A stretch of 64,000 bases of DNA from CAVRUD01 sp963849635. Its GTDB lineage: Bacteria > Chloroflexota > Chloroflexia > Thermomicrobiales > UBA6265. The notes beneath the pieces were generated by a model that was not told the origin of the DNA, did no database searches, and worked only from the letters and a program-made list of their open reading frames with translations. The DNA lies in the NCBI GenBank assembly GCA_963849635.1, contig CAWKIA010000018.1, positions 682,001 through 746,000 of the forward strand. The letters are read 5' to 3'. Made by a program: the position numbers and the translations under genes. Positions 10,373-19,561 of this stretch are shown here, one piece after another (the stretch's first letter is position 1; the number at the start of each line of letters is the position of its first letter).

Positions 10373-10579
10373 CTATTCCGGGCGCTGCTCGGCGTCGTTC
10401 TCGGCTCGGCGGGCGGCCTCTTCGTCGTCGTCGACGCGATCTCCAACAGCGGGCGCGAACAATGATCCGATGGCGTCGGTGATCACATTTCCGGGCTCGC
10501 CCTCCTTCTGGATGCGTTCGCCCTCCTGCTCGCGTGCCTCGTTCGCTTCAATCTCGTCGGTGATCTCTTTGTCGGTCAT
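10373..10579 (-). CDS. Small acidic hypothetical protein (68 aa)
   Basis: I do not recognise a named family. The product is very rich in Glu, Asp and Ala, with no signal peptide or membrane segment, and reads MTDKEITDEIEANEARE at the start and ends in a charged DDDEEAARRAENDAEQRPE tail. The central IQKEGEPGNVITDAIGSLFAPAVGDRV is the only less charged part. ATG 10579 was preferred over the upstream GTG-type starts because GAGGAGGAC sits just before it on the minus strand. It lies between guaB and a palindromic terminator. A small accessory or disordered binding protein is possible, with no evidence for a specific role. Confidence 0.6.
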   Translation of the reverse strand: MTDKEITDEIEANEAREQEGERIQKEGEPGNVITDAIGSLFAPAVGDRVDDDEEAARRAENDAEQRPE

Positions 10580-10673
10580 GGGGATCGTCCTCCTCAAGCG
10601 AATCCGACTACACCCCTTGCAAGGCAAGAAGTGTGCCCGCCGTTGCGCTCGCGGCGACTGCCCCAACGAAAAT

Positions 10674-12233
10674 CTAGATGCTCACCCGGTAGTTCGGCGC
10701 CTCTTTGGTCACGACGACATCGTGCGGGTGGCTCTCACGGAGCCCGGCCGCGGTGATCTGGACGAACTGGGTATCGTTCTTGAGGGCAGTGATGTCGGCG
10801 GCGCCAACGTACCCCATCGCCGAACGCAGGCCACCCACGAGTTGGTAAACGAGGTTAGAGAGCGGGCCCTTGTAGGCAACCCGGCCCTCGATGCCTTCCG
10901 GGACCAACTTCTGAATGTTGCCGACGCCCTCCTGGAAGTAGCGATCCTTGGAGAACGAGCGGGCCTTCATCGCGCCAAGCGAGCCCATTCCCCGGTACTC
11001 CTTGAACCGCTCGCCCTGGTAGAGGACGACCTCGCCCGGGCTCTCCTCGACTCCGGCCAGCAGGCTGCCAAGCATCGCGGCGTCCGCGCCGGCGGCGAGC
11101 GCCTTGGCGATATCGCCGGAGTACTGAATCCCGCCGTCGGCGATCACCGGAATGCCGTGCCGGGACGCAGCCCGGGCACAGTTGTAGATCGCGGTGATCT
11201 GGGGAACTCCGGTACCGGCGACGACGCGGGTCGTGCAGATCGAGCCTGGGCCAACCCCGACCTTGACGGCATCCACGCCGGCTTCAATGAGGGCGAGGCA
11301 GCCCTCATAGGTGGCGACGTTGCCGGCCATGATCGGGACGGGAAAGCGCTGCTTCATCGCCTCGACCGCCTTCAGCACGCCAACGGAGTGGCCATGCGCC
11401 GTATCGACAACCAGGAGGTCGACATTCTTCTCGACCAGCGCGGCAGCCCGCTCGAACGAGTCGGCGCCGGTGCCCACCGCCGCGGCGACACGGAGCCTGC
11501 CTTTGCCATCCTTGCAGGCATTCGGGAACTGGATCTTCTTCTGGATATCTTTGACCGTGATCAGTCCGGAGAGATAGCCATTGGCGTCTACAACGGGCAG
11601 CTTCTCGACGCGGTGCCGGTGGAGAATCTCGCCGGCCTGCTCCAGGGTGGTACCAACTTCGGCCGTGATTAAGTTCTCGCTCGTCATCAACTCACGAACT
11701 GGCTGATCAACATTAACGAGGAATCGGAGGTCGCGGTTGGTCAAGATCCCGACGAGCCGCCCGCCGTTCTCGGTGATAGGCACGCCAGAGATGTGGTAAT
11801 GCTCCATGACCGTCAGGGCCTCGCGCACAGTGGCGTCCGGACCGAGGGTTACCGGCTCGACGATCATGCCGGACTCGGAGCGCTTGACCTTATCGACCTC
11901 GGACACCTGGTCCTCGATCGAAAGGTTGCGATGAACGACGCCGATGCCCCCTTCACGCGCCAGAGCAATCGCCAGCCGCGCCTCGGTGACGGTGTCCATC
12001 GCCGATGAGAGGATGGGGATGTTGAGTTCGATGTCCCCGGCGATCCTGGTCCCAGTCTTGACTTCGTTCGGCAGCACTTCCGACCGGGCCGGGAGGAGGA
12101 GCACGTCGTCGAACGTCAATCCAAGGCCCGTGAACTTGTCATCGCGCATGCCGTCCCGCGGCTCGACATGGCCATTGAGTTTCGTGTTCGCCAGCGTTCC
12201 ATTGGCGGCGACCGCTTCGTGGGTAACACTCAT
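10674..12233 (-). CDS. guaB: Inosine-5'-monophosphate dehydrogenase
   Basis: Catalyses NAD-dependent oxidation of IMP to XMP, the committed step of guanine nucleotide synthesis. After an N-terminal extension of about 30 residues it shows GLTFDDVLLLPARSEVLP, IPILSSAMDTVTEARLAIALAREGGIGVVHRN, a tandem CBS pair inserted in the barrel (MEHYHISGVPITENGGRLVGILTNRDLRF and KLPVVDANGYLSGLITVKDI), then AGNVATYEG and the catalytic-cysteine loop KVGVGPGSICTTR. The flap region YFQEG and YRGMGSLGAM are present. The start at 12233 has GGAGTT upstream, and the 519-residue length is slightly longer than usual because of the N-terminal tail. Intact, with no frame break. Confidence 0.97.
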   Translation of the reverse strand: MSVTHEAVAANGTLANTKLNGHVEPRDGMRDDKFTGLGLTFDDVLLLPARSEVLPNEVKTGTRIAGDIELNIPILSSAMDTVTEARLAIALAREGGIGVVHRNLSIEDQVSEVDKVKRSESGMIVEPVTLGPDATVREALTVMEHYHISGVPITENGGRLVGILTNRDLRFLVNVDQPVRELMTSENLITAEVGTTLEQAGEILHRHRVEKLPVVDANGYLSGLITVKDIQKKIQFPNACKDGKGRLRVAAAVGTGADSFERAAALVEKNVDLLVVDTAHGHSVGVLKAVEAMKQRFPVPIMAGNVATYEGCLALIEAGVDAVKVGVGPGSICTTRVVAGTGVPQITAIYNCARAASRHGIPVIADGGIQYSGDIAKALAAGADAAMLGSLLAGVEESPGEVVLYQGERFKEYRGMGSLGAMKARSFSKDRYFQEGVGNIQKLVPEGIEGRVAYKGPLSNLVYQLVGGLRSAMGYVGAADITALKNDTQFVQITAAGLRESHPHDVVVTKEAPNYRVSI

Positions 12234-12364
12234 CCCTGCAACTCCTTCTCGATCGCCAAATCCGCCCGTATCGCCGTTCGCTGTTCGTCCGGGAGCATCT
12301 GGACCAGATTGCCCGAACTGGTGTCCGATCAGACGACGACGGCACTCACGAACCAACTACCGCG

Positions 12365-13417
12365 TCACTGCGGGGAATCTGCCGCCACTGGCGCCGGCGG
12401 CATGCTGTGGGCTCCCGACCCGGAGCCGTTTTCGATTGGGGCCACGTGCCCTTGCGTTGAGGTGTTCACCGTACTTTTCAATCCAACACCGTTCGGTGAC
12501 GCTCCACCTTCCGGTGACGCCAGACCGAGCCGGGAGATCAATTCATTCGTCATCTCCCGGTAGGCAATCCCACCACGGGAGTGGGGGTCATACTCGACGA
12601 TGCTCTGGCCGTAGCTCGGAGCTTCGGCGAGACGGATCGAGCGGGGAATGACCGTCTGGAAGATACGCTCCGGGAAGTAACGCCGGACCTCTTCGACCAC
12701 ATGAGCCGACAGCCTGGTGCGCGCGTCGAACATCGTCATCAACACCCCGAGCACGTCCAGGCCAGGGTTCAGTTGTCGCTTGACGAGGTCGATGGTAGTC
12801 ACCAGCTGGCTCACGCCCTCCAGTGCCAGGAACTCACACTGGATTGGGACGACCACGTCGGTGGCGGCGGTCAGAGCATTGACCGTGAGCATCCCGAGGG
12901 AGGGTGGGCAGTCGATCAAAATGACGTGATAGCGGCTTCTGACCGGAGCCAGGGCGGAGGCGAGGCGGCGCTCACGGGCCGGTACCTCTACCAATTCGAC
13001 TTCAGCGCCGGCGAGTGCGGCGGTGGCCGGAACCAGATCGAGGTTTCGCCGGTCTGTGACCGCAACGGCCTGACCAATGGAGATCTGCCCGACGAGCACG
13101 TCGTAGCCTGAGAAGAACAGATCCTGTTTCTCGACGCCGAGGGATGACGTCGCGTTACCTTGAGGATCGATGTCGACGAGGAGGACACGATAGCCCTGAC
13201 GGGCGAGCAAGACCGCCGTGCTGACGGCGGTGGTCGTTTTGCCGACGCCACCCTTCTGGTTGGCGAATGCCACGATCCGCGCCGGAACCATTTCGGTTTC
13301 GTGCTCGCTCAACGCCGCTTCGCCGCTCCCGACGCGCCCGCTTCCGGGCCGCCCATCTGCTGATGAGGAAGAGTCCGATTGATCGATTATGGTAGCATGC
13401 GCCGCCTGTCCGGACAA
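12365..13417 (-). CDS. ParA/Soj-family chromosome-partitioning ATPase
   Basis: Cytoplasmic deviant-Walker ATPase that segregates DNA or positions cargo. It shows RIVAFANQKGGVGKTTTAV (deviant Walker A with the signature lysine), LLVDIDPQGNATSSLG (Walker A' motif), VILIDCPPSLGMLTVNAL (Walker B) and PIQCEFLALEGVSQL. The C-terminal part EAPSYGQSIVEYDPHSRGGIAYREMTNELI is typical of bacterial Soj. About 42 N-terminal residues and 45 C-terminal residues are low-complexity additions, so the true start may be the ATG at 13291 (MVPARIVAF). No parB gene is adjacent in this window, so whether it is the chromosomal ParA is not certain. Confidence 0.9.
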   Translation of the reverse strand: MSGQAAHATIIDQSDSSSSADGRPGSGRVGSGEAALSEHETEMVPARIVAFANQKGGVGKTTTAVSTAVLLARQGYRVLLVDIDPQGNATSSLGVEKQDLFFSGYDVLVGQISIGQAVAVTDRRNLDLVPATAALAGAEVELVEVPARERRLASALAPVRSRYHVILIDCPPSLGMLTVNALTAATDVVVPIQCEFLALEGVSQLVTTIDLVKRQLNPGLDVLGVLMTMFDARTRLSAHVVEEVRRYFPERIFQTVIPRSIRLAEAPSYGQSIVEYDPHSRGGIAYREMTNELISRLGLASPEGGASPNGVGLKSTVNTSTQGHVAPIENGSGSGAHSMPPAPVAADSPQ

Positions 13418-13453
13418 TGGCGGCCCGCCTCACTCCGGTTTGCGCACAACAAC

Positions 13454-13487
13454 ATGTAGGGGTGCCACGAAGTAGACACCCCTACAT
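13454..13487. terminator. 11-bp hairpin at the end of the L,D-transpeptidase gene (GTAGGGG repeat family)
   Basis: ATGTAGGGGTG (13454-13464) pairs perfectly with CACCCCTACAT (13477-13487) around a 12-base loop. The right arm overlaps the stop codon of the leftward L,D-transpeptidase gene, and the hairpin lies just upstream of the parA-like gene start. It may end the leftward transcript. The leading GTAGGGG word recurs in the hairpin at 60456-60480. Confidence 0.55.
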
Positions 13488-14838
13488 AGTGATTCCGCGA
13501 TTTGCAGGGATCGATCTAGAAGTCTGTCCGTCCTTGTGAGCCCAGACCTGGGTACCAATTGGTGCCCAACCGTAGAGGAATGCCGCCACATCGAGGGGCA
13601 GATTGATGCACCCATGGCTCATGCGATTGCCGAAGTTGTTGTGCCAATACGCGCCGTGGAGCGCTTCTGCGTCGAAGTTGATATACATCACGTTCGGAAC
13701 GTCAGTGACTTCATACCGGGTGCCGCTCTGCGCCTCTGGCGTCTGATCATCGCCGACTGACACGACCTCACCGGTATTGTCGGTAAACCCGGCCATGTCC
13801 TGCTTCGGGTATTTGATCCGAACGTGGAACCGGCCCTCCTCGGACTCGTTCGGAGGAATGCCGGTGCTGACAAGCGTCGTAAAGCACGAGCGACTCGCCT
13901 TGATATGCCCACAGGCGCTGCTGGGTAATGCTGACTTCGATCCGCTTCGGGCCGGGCGCGTACGGGTCGAATTGCTGGATCGGGTTCGGAGAAGTCAAGA
14001 ACAGCGTTTCGTCAAAGACGGGCAGATTGCCGCCATCCACTGGGGTCGTATCTATCCCCAGCGTCGCCGCCAGTTCATGGCCAATCGGCGCCAGGCGGGC
14101 AAACCCGCCGTCCGAAGTCAGAACGCCACCTTCGAAGTATTGAACCCGCTTGCCCCGATCGATGAACGGCTGGCTGATCGGGTTGCCCAGGTAGAACCAG
14201 CCCTCGTGCGCCTGCCAGAAGGTCAGATACTCTCCGGTCAGGGTGTGGCCGGTCGCTTCGATGTAGGTGCCGCCTGAGTTCCAGGCGTTGGCCGCGGCAC
14301 TGCCATTGGGATCGACGGGCCGGAAGGCGAAGTCCCGGCGGTCGCCGCCGCCACCAAACCGCCGTTGATCGGGACCGAAGGCGCCGAGGCGCAACTTCAT
14401 CGCGGCCGACCCGAGGTTGTAGAGCCGGACGGTCGGATCGTCGGTCCAGGCAACGTCTGGGCGATACTGGAGAATGGCATTCTCGAAGGCCTGGCTGTAC
14501 AGCCCGTCAGCCGAGGCGAATGGCTCTGAAATCGGGAGTCCGTAGACCGAGGCGGCCCCGGTCGCCCGCCAGTAGTCGAGCATCGTGCCGCGCAGGGTGT
14601 GGCCGGTGTCAGGCACAATGACCTGCATCTCGGTCTGACCGACCTCAAGCGGGAGCACCTCGGTAGGCAGTTGATCGACGGCCGCGATCGCGACCGGAGC
14701 AACTCGAGATTCTTGAGCTCGGATGCGATGGCGTCCGCCCAGAACGGCGCTAACTGCTCCTGCCGCGGCGCCCAGGGCCAGTCGCGGCCGCTGCCGCATG
14801 TTGACCGACGGTCCAGGCAACCGGTGGACCTCCCCCAT
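13482..14838 (-). CDS. Secreted L,D-transpeptidase (YkuD) with N-terminal repeat region (one frameshift)
   Basis: Cell-envelope enzyme that forms or anchors 3-3 peptidoglycan cross-links. N-terminal residues include a hydrophobic export segment (LALGAAAGAVSAVLGG). A central region of repeated units follows (TLRGTMLDYWRATGAASVYGLPISEPFA and TLTGEYLTFWQAHEGWFYLGNPISQPFI), similar to modules often seen in Chloroflexota secreted proteins. The catalytic domain begins IEVSITQQRLWAYQGESLVLYDA and ends with the active-site motif NRMSHGCINLPLDVAAFLYGW (HxxxxxxSHGCIN type; Cys nucleophile). The frame breaks at about 13875; joined it reads LVSTGIPPNESEEGRFHVRIKYPKQDMAGF. The start is uncertain: ATG 14838 or 14799. 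Confidence 0.82.
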
Positions 14839-15015
14839 TGTGCACTGCTCCAGATTGCTCGACCGCACCGGCGGCGATTTTCGTCTGCCAGTTCCCACCC
14901 GGGGCGCGGGGCGCTCCACTGCGTCGCACCAGGTCGGCGTCACGCTAACACGATTATGTCCTCATCGCTAGGGAATATCGCATTATTTGCCGCAAAACCG
15001 GGAAATGGACGGGGA

Positions 15016-15858
15016 TCAGGCCGACATCCGAAACTCATTGACCTGGTTGCGTAAGGCAGTCGCCGCCGCGCGTGCCTTCTCGGCGAAGTCCGGCCCATCA
15101 CCTGCATAGATGATGGAACGGGAAGCCGAAACCATCAGGTTTCCACCGCCGCCATCAATCCCGGCCCGGACCGATGCCTCAACATCGCCGGCCTGGGACC
15201 CGACTCCGGGGAGGAGTATCGGCAGAGTGGGGCACAACTGCCGGACCGTAGTCAGTTGATCCGGGTAGGTCGCCCCGACTACGAGTCCGACCGTCGCTGG
15301 ATAGCGTTCGGCCCAGATGTTCGCGCGCCGGGCGACCTGCTCGTAGAGGAACCCGCCGGCCGCGAGCTCCTGGTCCTGAAAGTCGCCGCTGCCGAGATTG
15401 CTCGTCTTGCAAATTGAGATCACGCCATGACCTTCGTAGGCCAGGTACGGCGCCAGGGCGTCCTCGCCCATGTATGGACTGACCGTGATGGCGTCGAATC
15501 CCCACTCGGCGAAAAAGGCGCGGGCGTAGGCCTCCGCGGTCGGCCCCATATCGGTCACCTTGCAATCGAGCAAGACTGGGATGTGGCTGGGGATCATCCG
15601 GCGGGTTTGCAGCAGGGCGTCAACGCCGGCGGGACCGTAGGGCAGATAGAACGCGAAATTTGGCTTATAGATCGAGACGAGATCGCTCGTCGCCTCGATG
15701 ATCGCCCGGTTGAACTTGACGATCGCGGCGGCCGGATCTCCGCCAGGGTCGAGCACCGCTGGAATGCGGCGATGATCCGGATCTAGCCCGACGCAGACGA
15801 GGGTATTGGAACCTTGCTCCGCTGCCCGCAATCGATCCTGGAACCGTTCCCGCGTCAT
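15016..15858 (-). CDS. pyrF: Orotidine-5'-phosphate decarboxylase, type 2
   Basis: Final step of de novo UMP synthesis, decarboxylating OMP in the cytoplasm. The 280-residue length and the sequence FQDRLRAAEQGSNTLVCVGLDPDHRRIP at the N-terminus fit the long type 2 subfamily. The catalytic strand reads PVLLDCKVTDMGPTAEAYA, keeping the Lys-x-x-Asp of the active site, and the phosphate-binding end has LLPGVGSQAGDVEASV and NLMVSASRSIIYAGDGPDFAEKARAAA. SPYMGEDALAPYL is also typical. The start at 15858 is followed directly by the conserved N-terminus. No other pyrimidine gene is next to it in this window. Confidence 0.94.
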   Translation of the reverse strand: MTRERFQDRLRAAEQGSNTLVCVGLDPDHRRIPAVLDPGGDPAAAIVKFNRAIIEATSDLVSIYKPNFAFYLPYGPAGVDALLQTRRMIPSHIPVLLDCKVTDMGPTAEAYARAFFAEWGFDAITVSPYMGEDALAPYLAYEGHGVISICKTSNLGSGDFQDQELAAGGFLYEQVARRANIWAERYPATVGLVVGATYPDQLTTVRQLCPTLPILLPGVGSQAGDVEASVRAGIDGGGGNLMVSASRSIIYAGDGPDFAEKARAAATALRNQVNEFRMSA

Positions 15859-16085
15859 CCCATCCCCTTTGCAACTGCACTCCCGGGCGTCCGAATGACG
15901 GTACCGTATCGCCGGGGTCCGGACAACCCATTAGGTCCCCGGGAATGCTAGACTAGGTGAGATACGGGTCCCGCTCCCCTCGCAATAGACCGGCGATCCA
16001 GAACGCGCTCGCGCTTAATGCGACGATGCCGGTGCTGCGAAATGACGGGCTCGTCGGTTGGCGGGCCGTACGAGGAGTTGACTGG

Positions 16086-17135
16086 ATGACGCTGTCTACA
16101 GCAGCGACCACCCATACGCCTGCCCCATCCCGACTCCCGGGGCAGCCTCTTGTGCCCGGCTGCGCCTGGGTTCCCAGCCTCCAGGACGTGCACGACGCGC
16201 GGGAGGTTGTGGCCAGATTTCTTCCGCCCACACCGTTGCTCCGGCCGGCAGCACTCGCCGAGCGCCTAGGCTTCGATATCTACCTCAAATGCGAGAACCT
16301 GCAACCGACTGGGGCCTTCAAGGTTCGGGGCGGCCTCAATCTGTTCAGCACGATGCCCGCGGGGATCCGCGAACGCGGTGTCGTCACCGCCTCAACCGGC
16401 AACCACGGCCAGTCCATCGCCTATGCGGGCCGCGAGTTCGGGGTGCGTGTACGTATCTTCGTGCCGGACGGTGCGAACCCGGGCAAAGTGGCGGCAATCC
16501 GGCGGATGGGCGGCGAAGTCGTCTTTGCCGGTGAAGATTTCGCCGGTTCCTGCATTGCGGCCGAAGAGACGGCGGAACGAGAAGGCGCCTACCTTATTCA
16601 TCCGGCCAACGAACCGGCCCTGATCGCCGGTGTGGCGACCTATGTCCTTGAGATCCTCGATGCGGTTCCGGACCTCGATGCGCTCTTCGTGCCGGTCGGT
16701 GGTGGCAGCGGCGCATGTGGCGCTATTGTCGCCGGCAAAGGGACGAGTTCGAAGCTCAAGGTCGTCGCCGTTCAATCCCTCGGCGCTCCTGCGGCCTTCG
16801 AATCGTGGCGGCGTCGTGAACTGCTTACGCTCGACCAGATGGACACGTTCGCGGACGGGATGGCGACCAGGGTCGCATTCGCCCTCCCGGCCGAAATCCT
16901 CTGGCCGGGGCTGGACGACTTTCAGCTCGTGTCCGACTCCGAGTTGCGCCGCTCCATCTTGACCCTTTTAGAAACAACAGGCCAACTCGCGGAGGGTGCG
17001 GGGGCTGCCGCACTTGCCGCGGCGTACGCGCTTCGGGCCCAGCTGGCTGGGCAGAAGGTCGGCGTCGTCATCTCCGGCGGAAATCTGACTCTGGACGGTC
17101 TGCGCCAGGCAATGAATGAGGAGCGCGCGTGGTGA
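16086..17135 (+). CDS. Threonine/serine dehydratase-like PLP enzyme
   Basis: Fold type II PLP enzyme, likely a threonine or serine ammonia-lyase. It shows PTPLLRPAALAERLGFDIYLKCENLQPTGAFKVRGG, where the Lys of FKVRGG forms the Schiff base, then TASTGNHGQSIAYAGREFGVRVRIFVPDGANPGKVAAIRRMGGEV, the phosphate-binding loop PVGGGSGACG and the C-terminal VGVVISGGNLTLDGL. At about 350 residues it lacks the C-terminal ACT regulatory domain of biosynthetic IlvA, so a catabolic or racemase-type role is possible. ATG 16086 has GAGGAG at 16072-16077. TGCTAGACT near 15946 resembles an extended -10 box. It overlaps the next gene by 7 bases. Confidence 0.87.
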   Translation: MTLSTAATTHTPAPSRLPGQPLVPGCAWVPSLQDVHDAREVVARFLPPTPLLRPAALAERLGFDIYLKCENLQPTGAFKVRGGLNLFSTMPAGIRERGVVTASTGNHGQSIAYAGREFGVRVRIFVPDGANPGKVAAIRRMGGEVVFAGEDFAGSCIAAEETAEREGAYLIHPANEPALIAGVATYVLEILDAVPDLDALFVPVGGGSGACGAIVAGKGTSSKLKVVAVQSLGAPAAFESWRRRELLTLDQMDTFADGMATRVAFALPAEILWPGLDDFQLVSDSELRRSILTLLETTGQLAEGAGAAALAAAYALRAQLAGQKVGVVISGGNLTLDGLRQAMNEERAW

Positions 17136-19384
17136 CGGGCTGGCTGGGACGGCTGCAAGGGGGGCGCACCCGGGACGGGGGCGCCGGAATAGTGATCAAC
17201 ACCGCCCGCGAGATCGTGGGGCGACGGCGTTCGCTGCAAGGCGGGTTAAATGAGGTCCGGCACCCGTCAGTTCTAGACGCCCTGTCCGAATCCGATTTTG
17301 CATTCCTCGACGTGACGGTGGCCGAGCGAGTCAACAGTGACCGCGAATTCGCGACGATACTGGCTCGGCTGACCCATCACGCGGCCCGCTCGAAGGGCTT
17401 TGATCGGCAGACGGTCGACAGCGCACTTCGACTCGAACCGTTGCTTCCGGCAGACGATCCCAACCGCGAGCGGGAGAAGTTGCTCCGCGATGCGTACGCG
17501 GCGGCGCAGCGCTCCGGCTACATCCGGGGCGGCCGTCAGACCCTGGCCCGACTGGCCCAACGTTTCCTCGAGAGCGGCGACACAGAGCGTGCCAGAGCGC
17601 TGTTCAAACAGGAACTGGAAATCACCGGCGACGAGCACGACACCGAGACCGAGATCGATGTCGCCATCCAACTGGGCGACCTCTGTCGCCGCGACGCAGA
17701 CACCTCGACGGCCGTGGAGCTCTATCGCCGGGCGGGCCGATCCGCCCAGCGACTGGACTACAGCCGCGGAATCGCCGAGGCACTGCAGCGTCAAACCGAA
17801 ATGCTGCCGCCCGGCACAGCTGTCGAGACTCGCGCCGCAATGCAGCGCCAGGCGCTTGACGCCGCTCAGAAGACGCTTGACCGGGTCCTGGAGAGCAAGA
17901 TCGCGGCCGGGTTGGCCGACTCCCTCTCACGCGGTGGGAAGCCCGAGGACGCGGTCGACCAGCTCGTCTCCGGACTGCGGATCGCCCGGGAGATCGGCGA
18001 CCTGTCACTCGAGTCCCGCTGCCTGACCGCCCTGGCCAAGGCCGAGCGTCGAATGGGTCAATGGGCCGGTGCGGCGGAATATGAGCGCGATCTGCTCGCC
18101 TTGGAAGAGCGGCTCGGGAATCGGCCGGCGGCGGCCGAGGTTGCGGTCAACCTCGGATCGTCCCTGCTATCGCTCGGCAATACAAGCGGTGCCCTGGACG
18201 CCTATGAGCGGGCGCATAGCCTGTCGCTCGCGCTGGGGGATCTGGCGCTGGAGCAGCGCGCGCTAGGCGGCCTCGGTGTGACGCAGGCAGCGCTTGGGCA
18301 CTCGACCGAGGCGCTCGACCATCTCAATCGCGCCCTTCTCCTGGCACAGCGGTCCAACGATCTTCCTCGCGAAGCGCAGTGGCTTGCCAGCCTGGCCCAA
18401 ACGACATGGACGTTTGGGCAGGAGGACGAGGCGATTCAATCTGCTCTCGACTCGCTCGAGATTGCTCGCCGAATTGAGGACATGGAACTTCAGGCGGCGA
18501 TGTTCACGCTACTTGGGCGGATCTATGCCGCCTCCAAACAGGCGACCCGGGCGCGAGAGAGTTTCGGCCGAGCTCTCCATCTGTACCGGCGATTGGATCA
18601 GCCGGGCGAAGTCGTCTCGCTCCTCTCCGCTCTAGCAAATTTGGCGATCGACTCCGGCCTGATCGATCAGGCTGAAGAGCTGTACGCCGAAGCCATCGGG
18701 ATCGCCACCGAACGCAACGACCACGGACAGGTCGCCAAGCTCCACGGGAAGCTCGGCCGGCTAGCGCAGCGCCAGGGTGAGATCACGGCGGGACTCGATC
18801 ATCTCCGTCGCGCCGTCGAACACGCCGGCCAAGCGAACAACCCCGCACTGTTATCGAAGGCGGTCCAACATTACGCCGCCGCCCTGCACGCCGCACATGA
18901 CCCGGAGGCAATCGAGGCCTATCAATTCGCCATTGCCCAAACCCGAGACCTCAACGACTCCTCTGGTGAAGCGCTGATGCGCCTCAACCTGGGATCGCTC
19001 CTGACCTCGCAAGGGAATCTCGACGAGGGCATGGATCAGCTGTACGCCGCTTCCGCCCTCGCCCAAAACTTCGGCGAAAACGGATCGGCCCTGCGCCAGC
19101 ACATAGGTGCGGCTATCGCGAGCATCGAGTCACAGCAGTATCCGGTGGAAACTGCTCCCCGCCCCCGGAACAACAGCAACCGCGCCCGGTTCTCCTTCCG
19201 ACGCAGTGATGAACGGCGCGGCCGGTCAAATGGGCGCCACCCGATGAAGGCAGCCCCGGAGCCGGGCGAGGAATATGGTGAGTACGAGTATGGACCTGCT
19301 CCCGAGGCCGAATATGTGCCGGAGCATCTCATGGCCGACGGCGAAGATCGGCTCTATTACGAGTCCACCCTACCGCCCGAATAG
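17129..19384 (+). CDS. Large TPR-repeat protein (751 aa)
   Basis: Cytoplasmic helical-repeat scaffold with no recognisable catalytic domain. After about 110 residues without clear repeats, it consists of more than ten TPR-like helix pairs, for example LARLAQRFLESGDTERARALFKQELEI, AIQLGDLCRRDADTSTAVELYRRAG, VNLGSSLLSLGNTSGALDAYERAHSL and GGLGVTQAALGHSTEALDHLNRALLL. The last 90 residues are low-complexity and mixed charge (RPRNNSNRARFSFRR, then a Tyr/Glu/Pro-rich EEYGEYEYGPAPEAEYVPEH). It starts with GTG overlapping the end of the dehydratase gene, so it is probably translated from the same message. Partners are unknown. Confidence 0.82.
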   Translation: MVTGWLGRLQGGRTRDGGAGIVINTAREIVGRRRSLQGGLNEVRHPSVLDALSESDFAFLDVTVAERVNSDREFATILARLTHHAARSKGFDRQTVDSALRLEPLLPADDPNREREKLLRDAYAAAQRSGYIRGGRQTLARLAQRFLESGDTERARALFKQELEITGDEHDTETEIDVAIQLGDLCRRDADTSTAVELYRRAGRSAQRLDYSRGIAEALQRQTEMLPPGTAVETRAAMQRQALDAAQKTLDRVLESKIAAGLADSLSRGGKPEDAVDQLVSGLRIAREIGDLSLESRCLTALAKAERRMGQWAGAAEYERDLLALEERLGNRPAAAEVAVNLGSSLLSLGNTSGALDAYERAHSLSLALGDLALEQRALGGLGVTQAALGHSTEALDHLNRALLLAQRSNDLPREAQWLASLAQTTWTFGQEDEAIQSALDSLEIARRIEDMELQAAMFTLLGRIYAASKQATRARESFGRALHLYRRLDQPGEVVSLLSALANLAIDSGLIDQAEELYAEAIGIATERNDHGQVAKLHGKLGRLAQRQGEITAGLDHLRRAVEHAGQANNPALLSKAVQHYAAALHAAHDPEAIEAYQFAIAQTRDLNDSSGEALMRLNLGSLLTSQGNLDEGMDQLYAASALAQNFGENGSALRQHIGAAIASIESQQYPVETAPRPRNNSNRARFSFRRSDERRGRSNGRHPMKAAPEPGEEYGEYEYGPAPEAEYVPEHLMADGEDRLYYESTLPPE

Positions 19385-19561
19385 TCACCAATTTTGTGCA
19401 GAATGCCCGGGATCGACTGGCACCTGATGTGCTCACCTCCCGAACCCGGCACAGGACCTCTGGTTCCTGCTAACATCCGTTTTGCTTGAGTTGATGGCAA
19501 TGTCACGACGCCTGGGTTCTTGCTCGCCGGGTCAGTGTGATGTGCCCTACGGAGGAAAACC

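Noticed and set aside
10326..11672. 448-codon open frame on the plus strand
   Set aside because: It lies antisense to guaB, whose protein matches IMP dehydrogenase throughout. The antisense translation has no recognisable motif; it is a GC-bias shadow.
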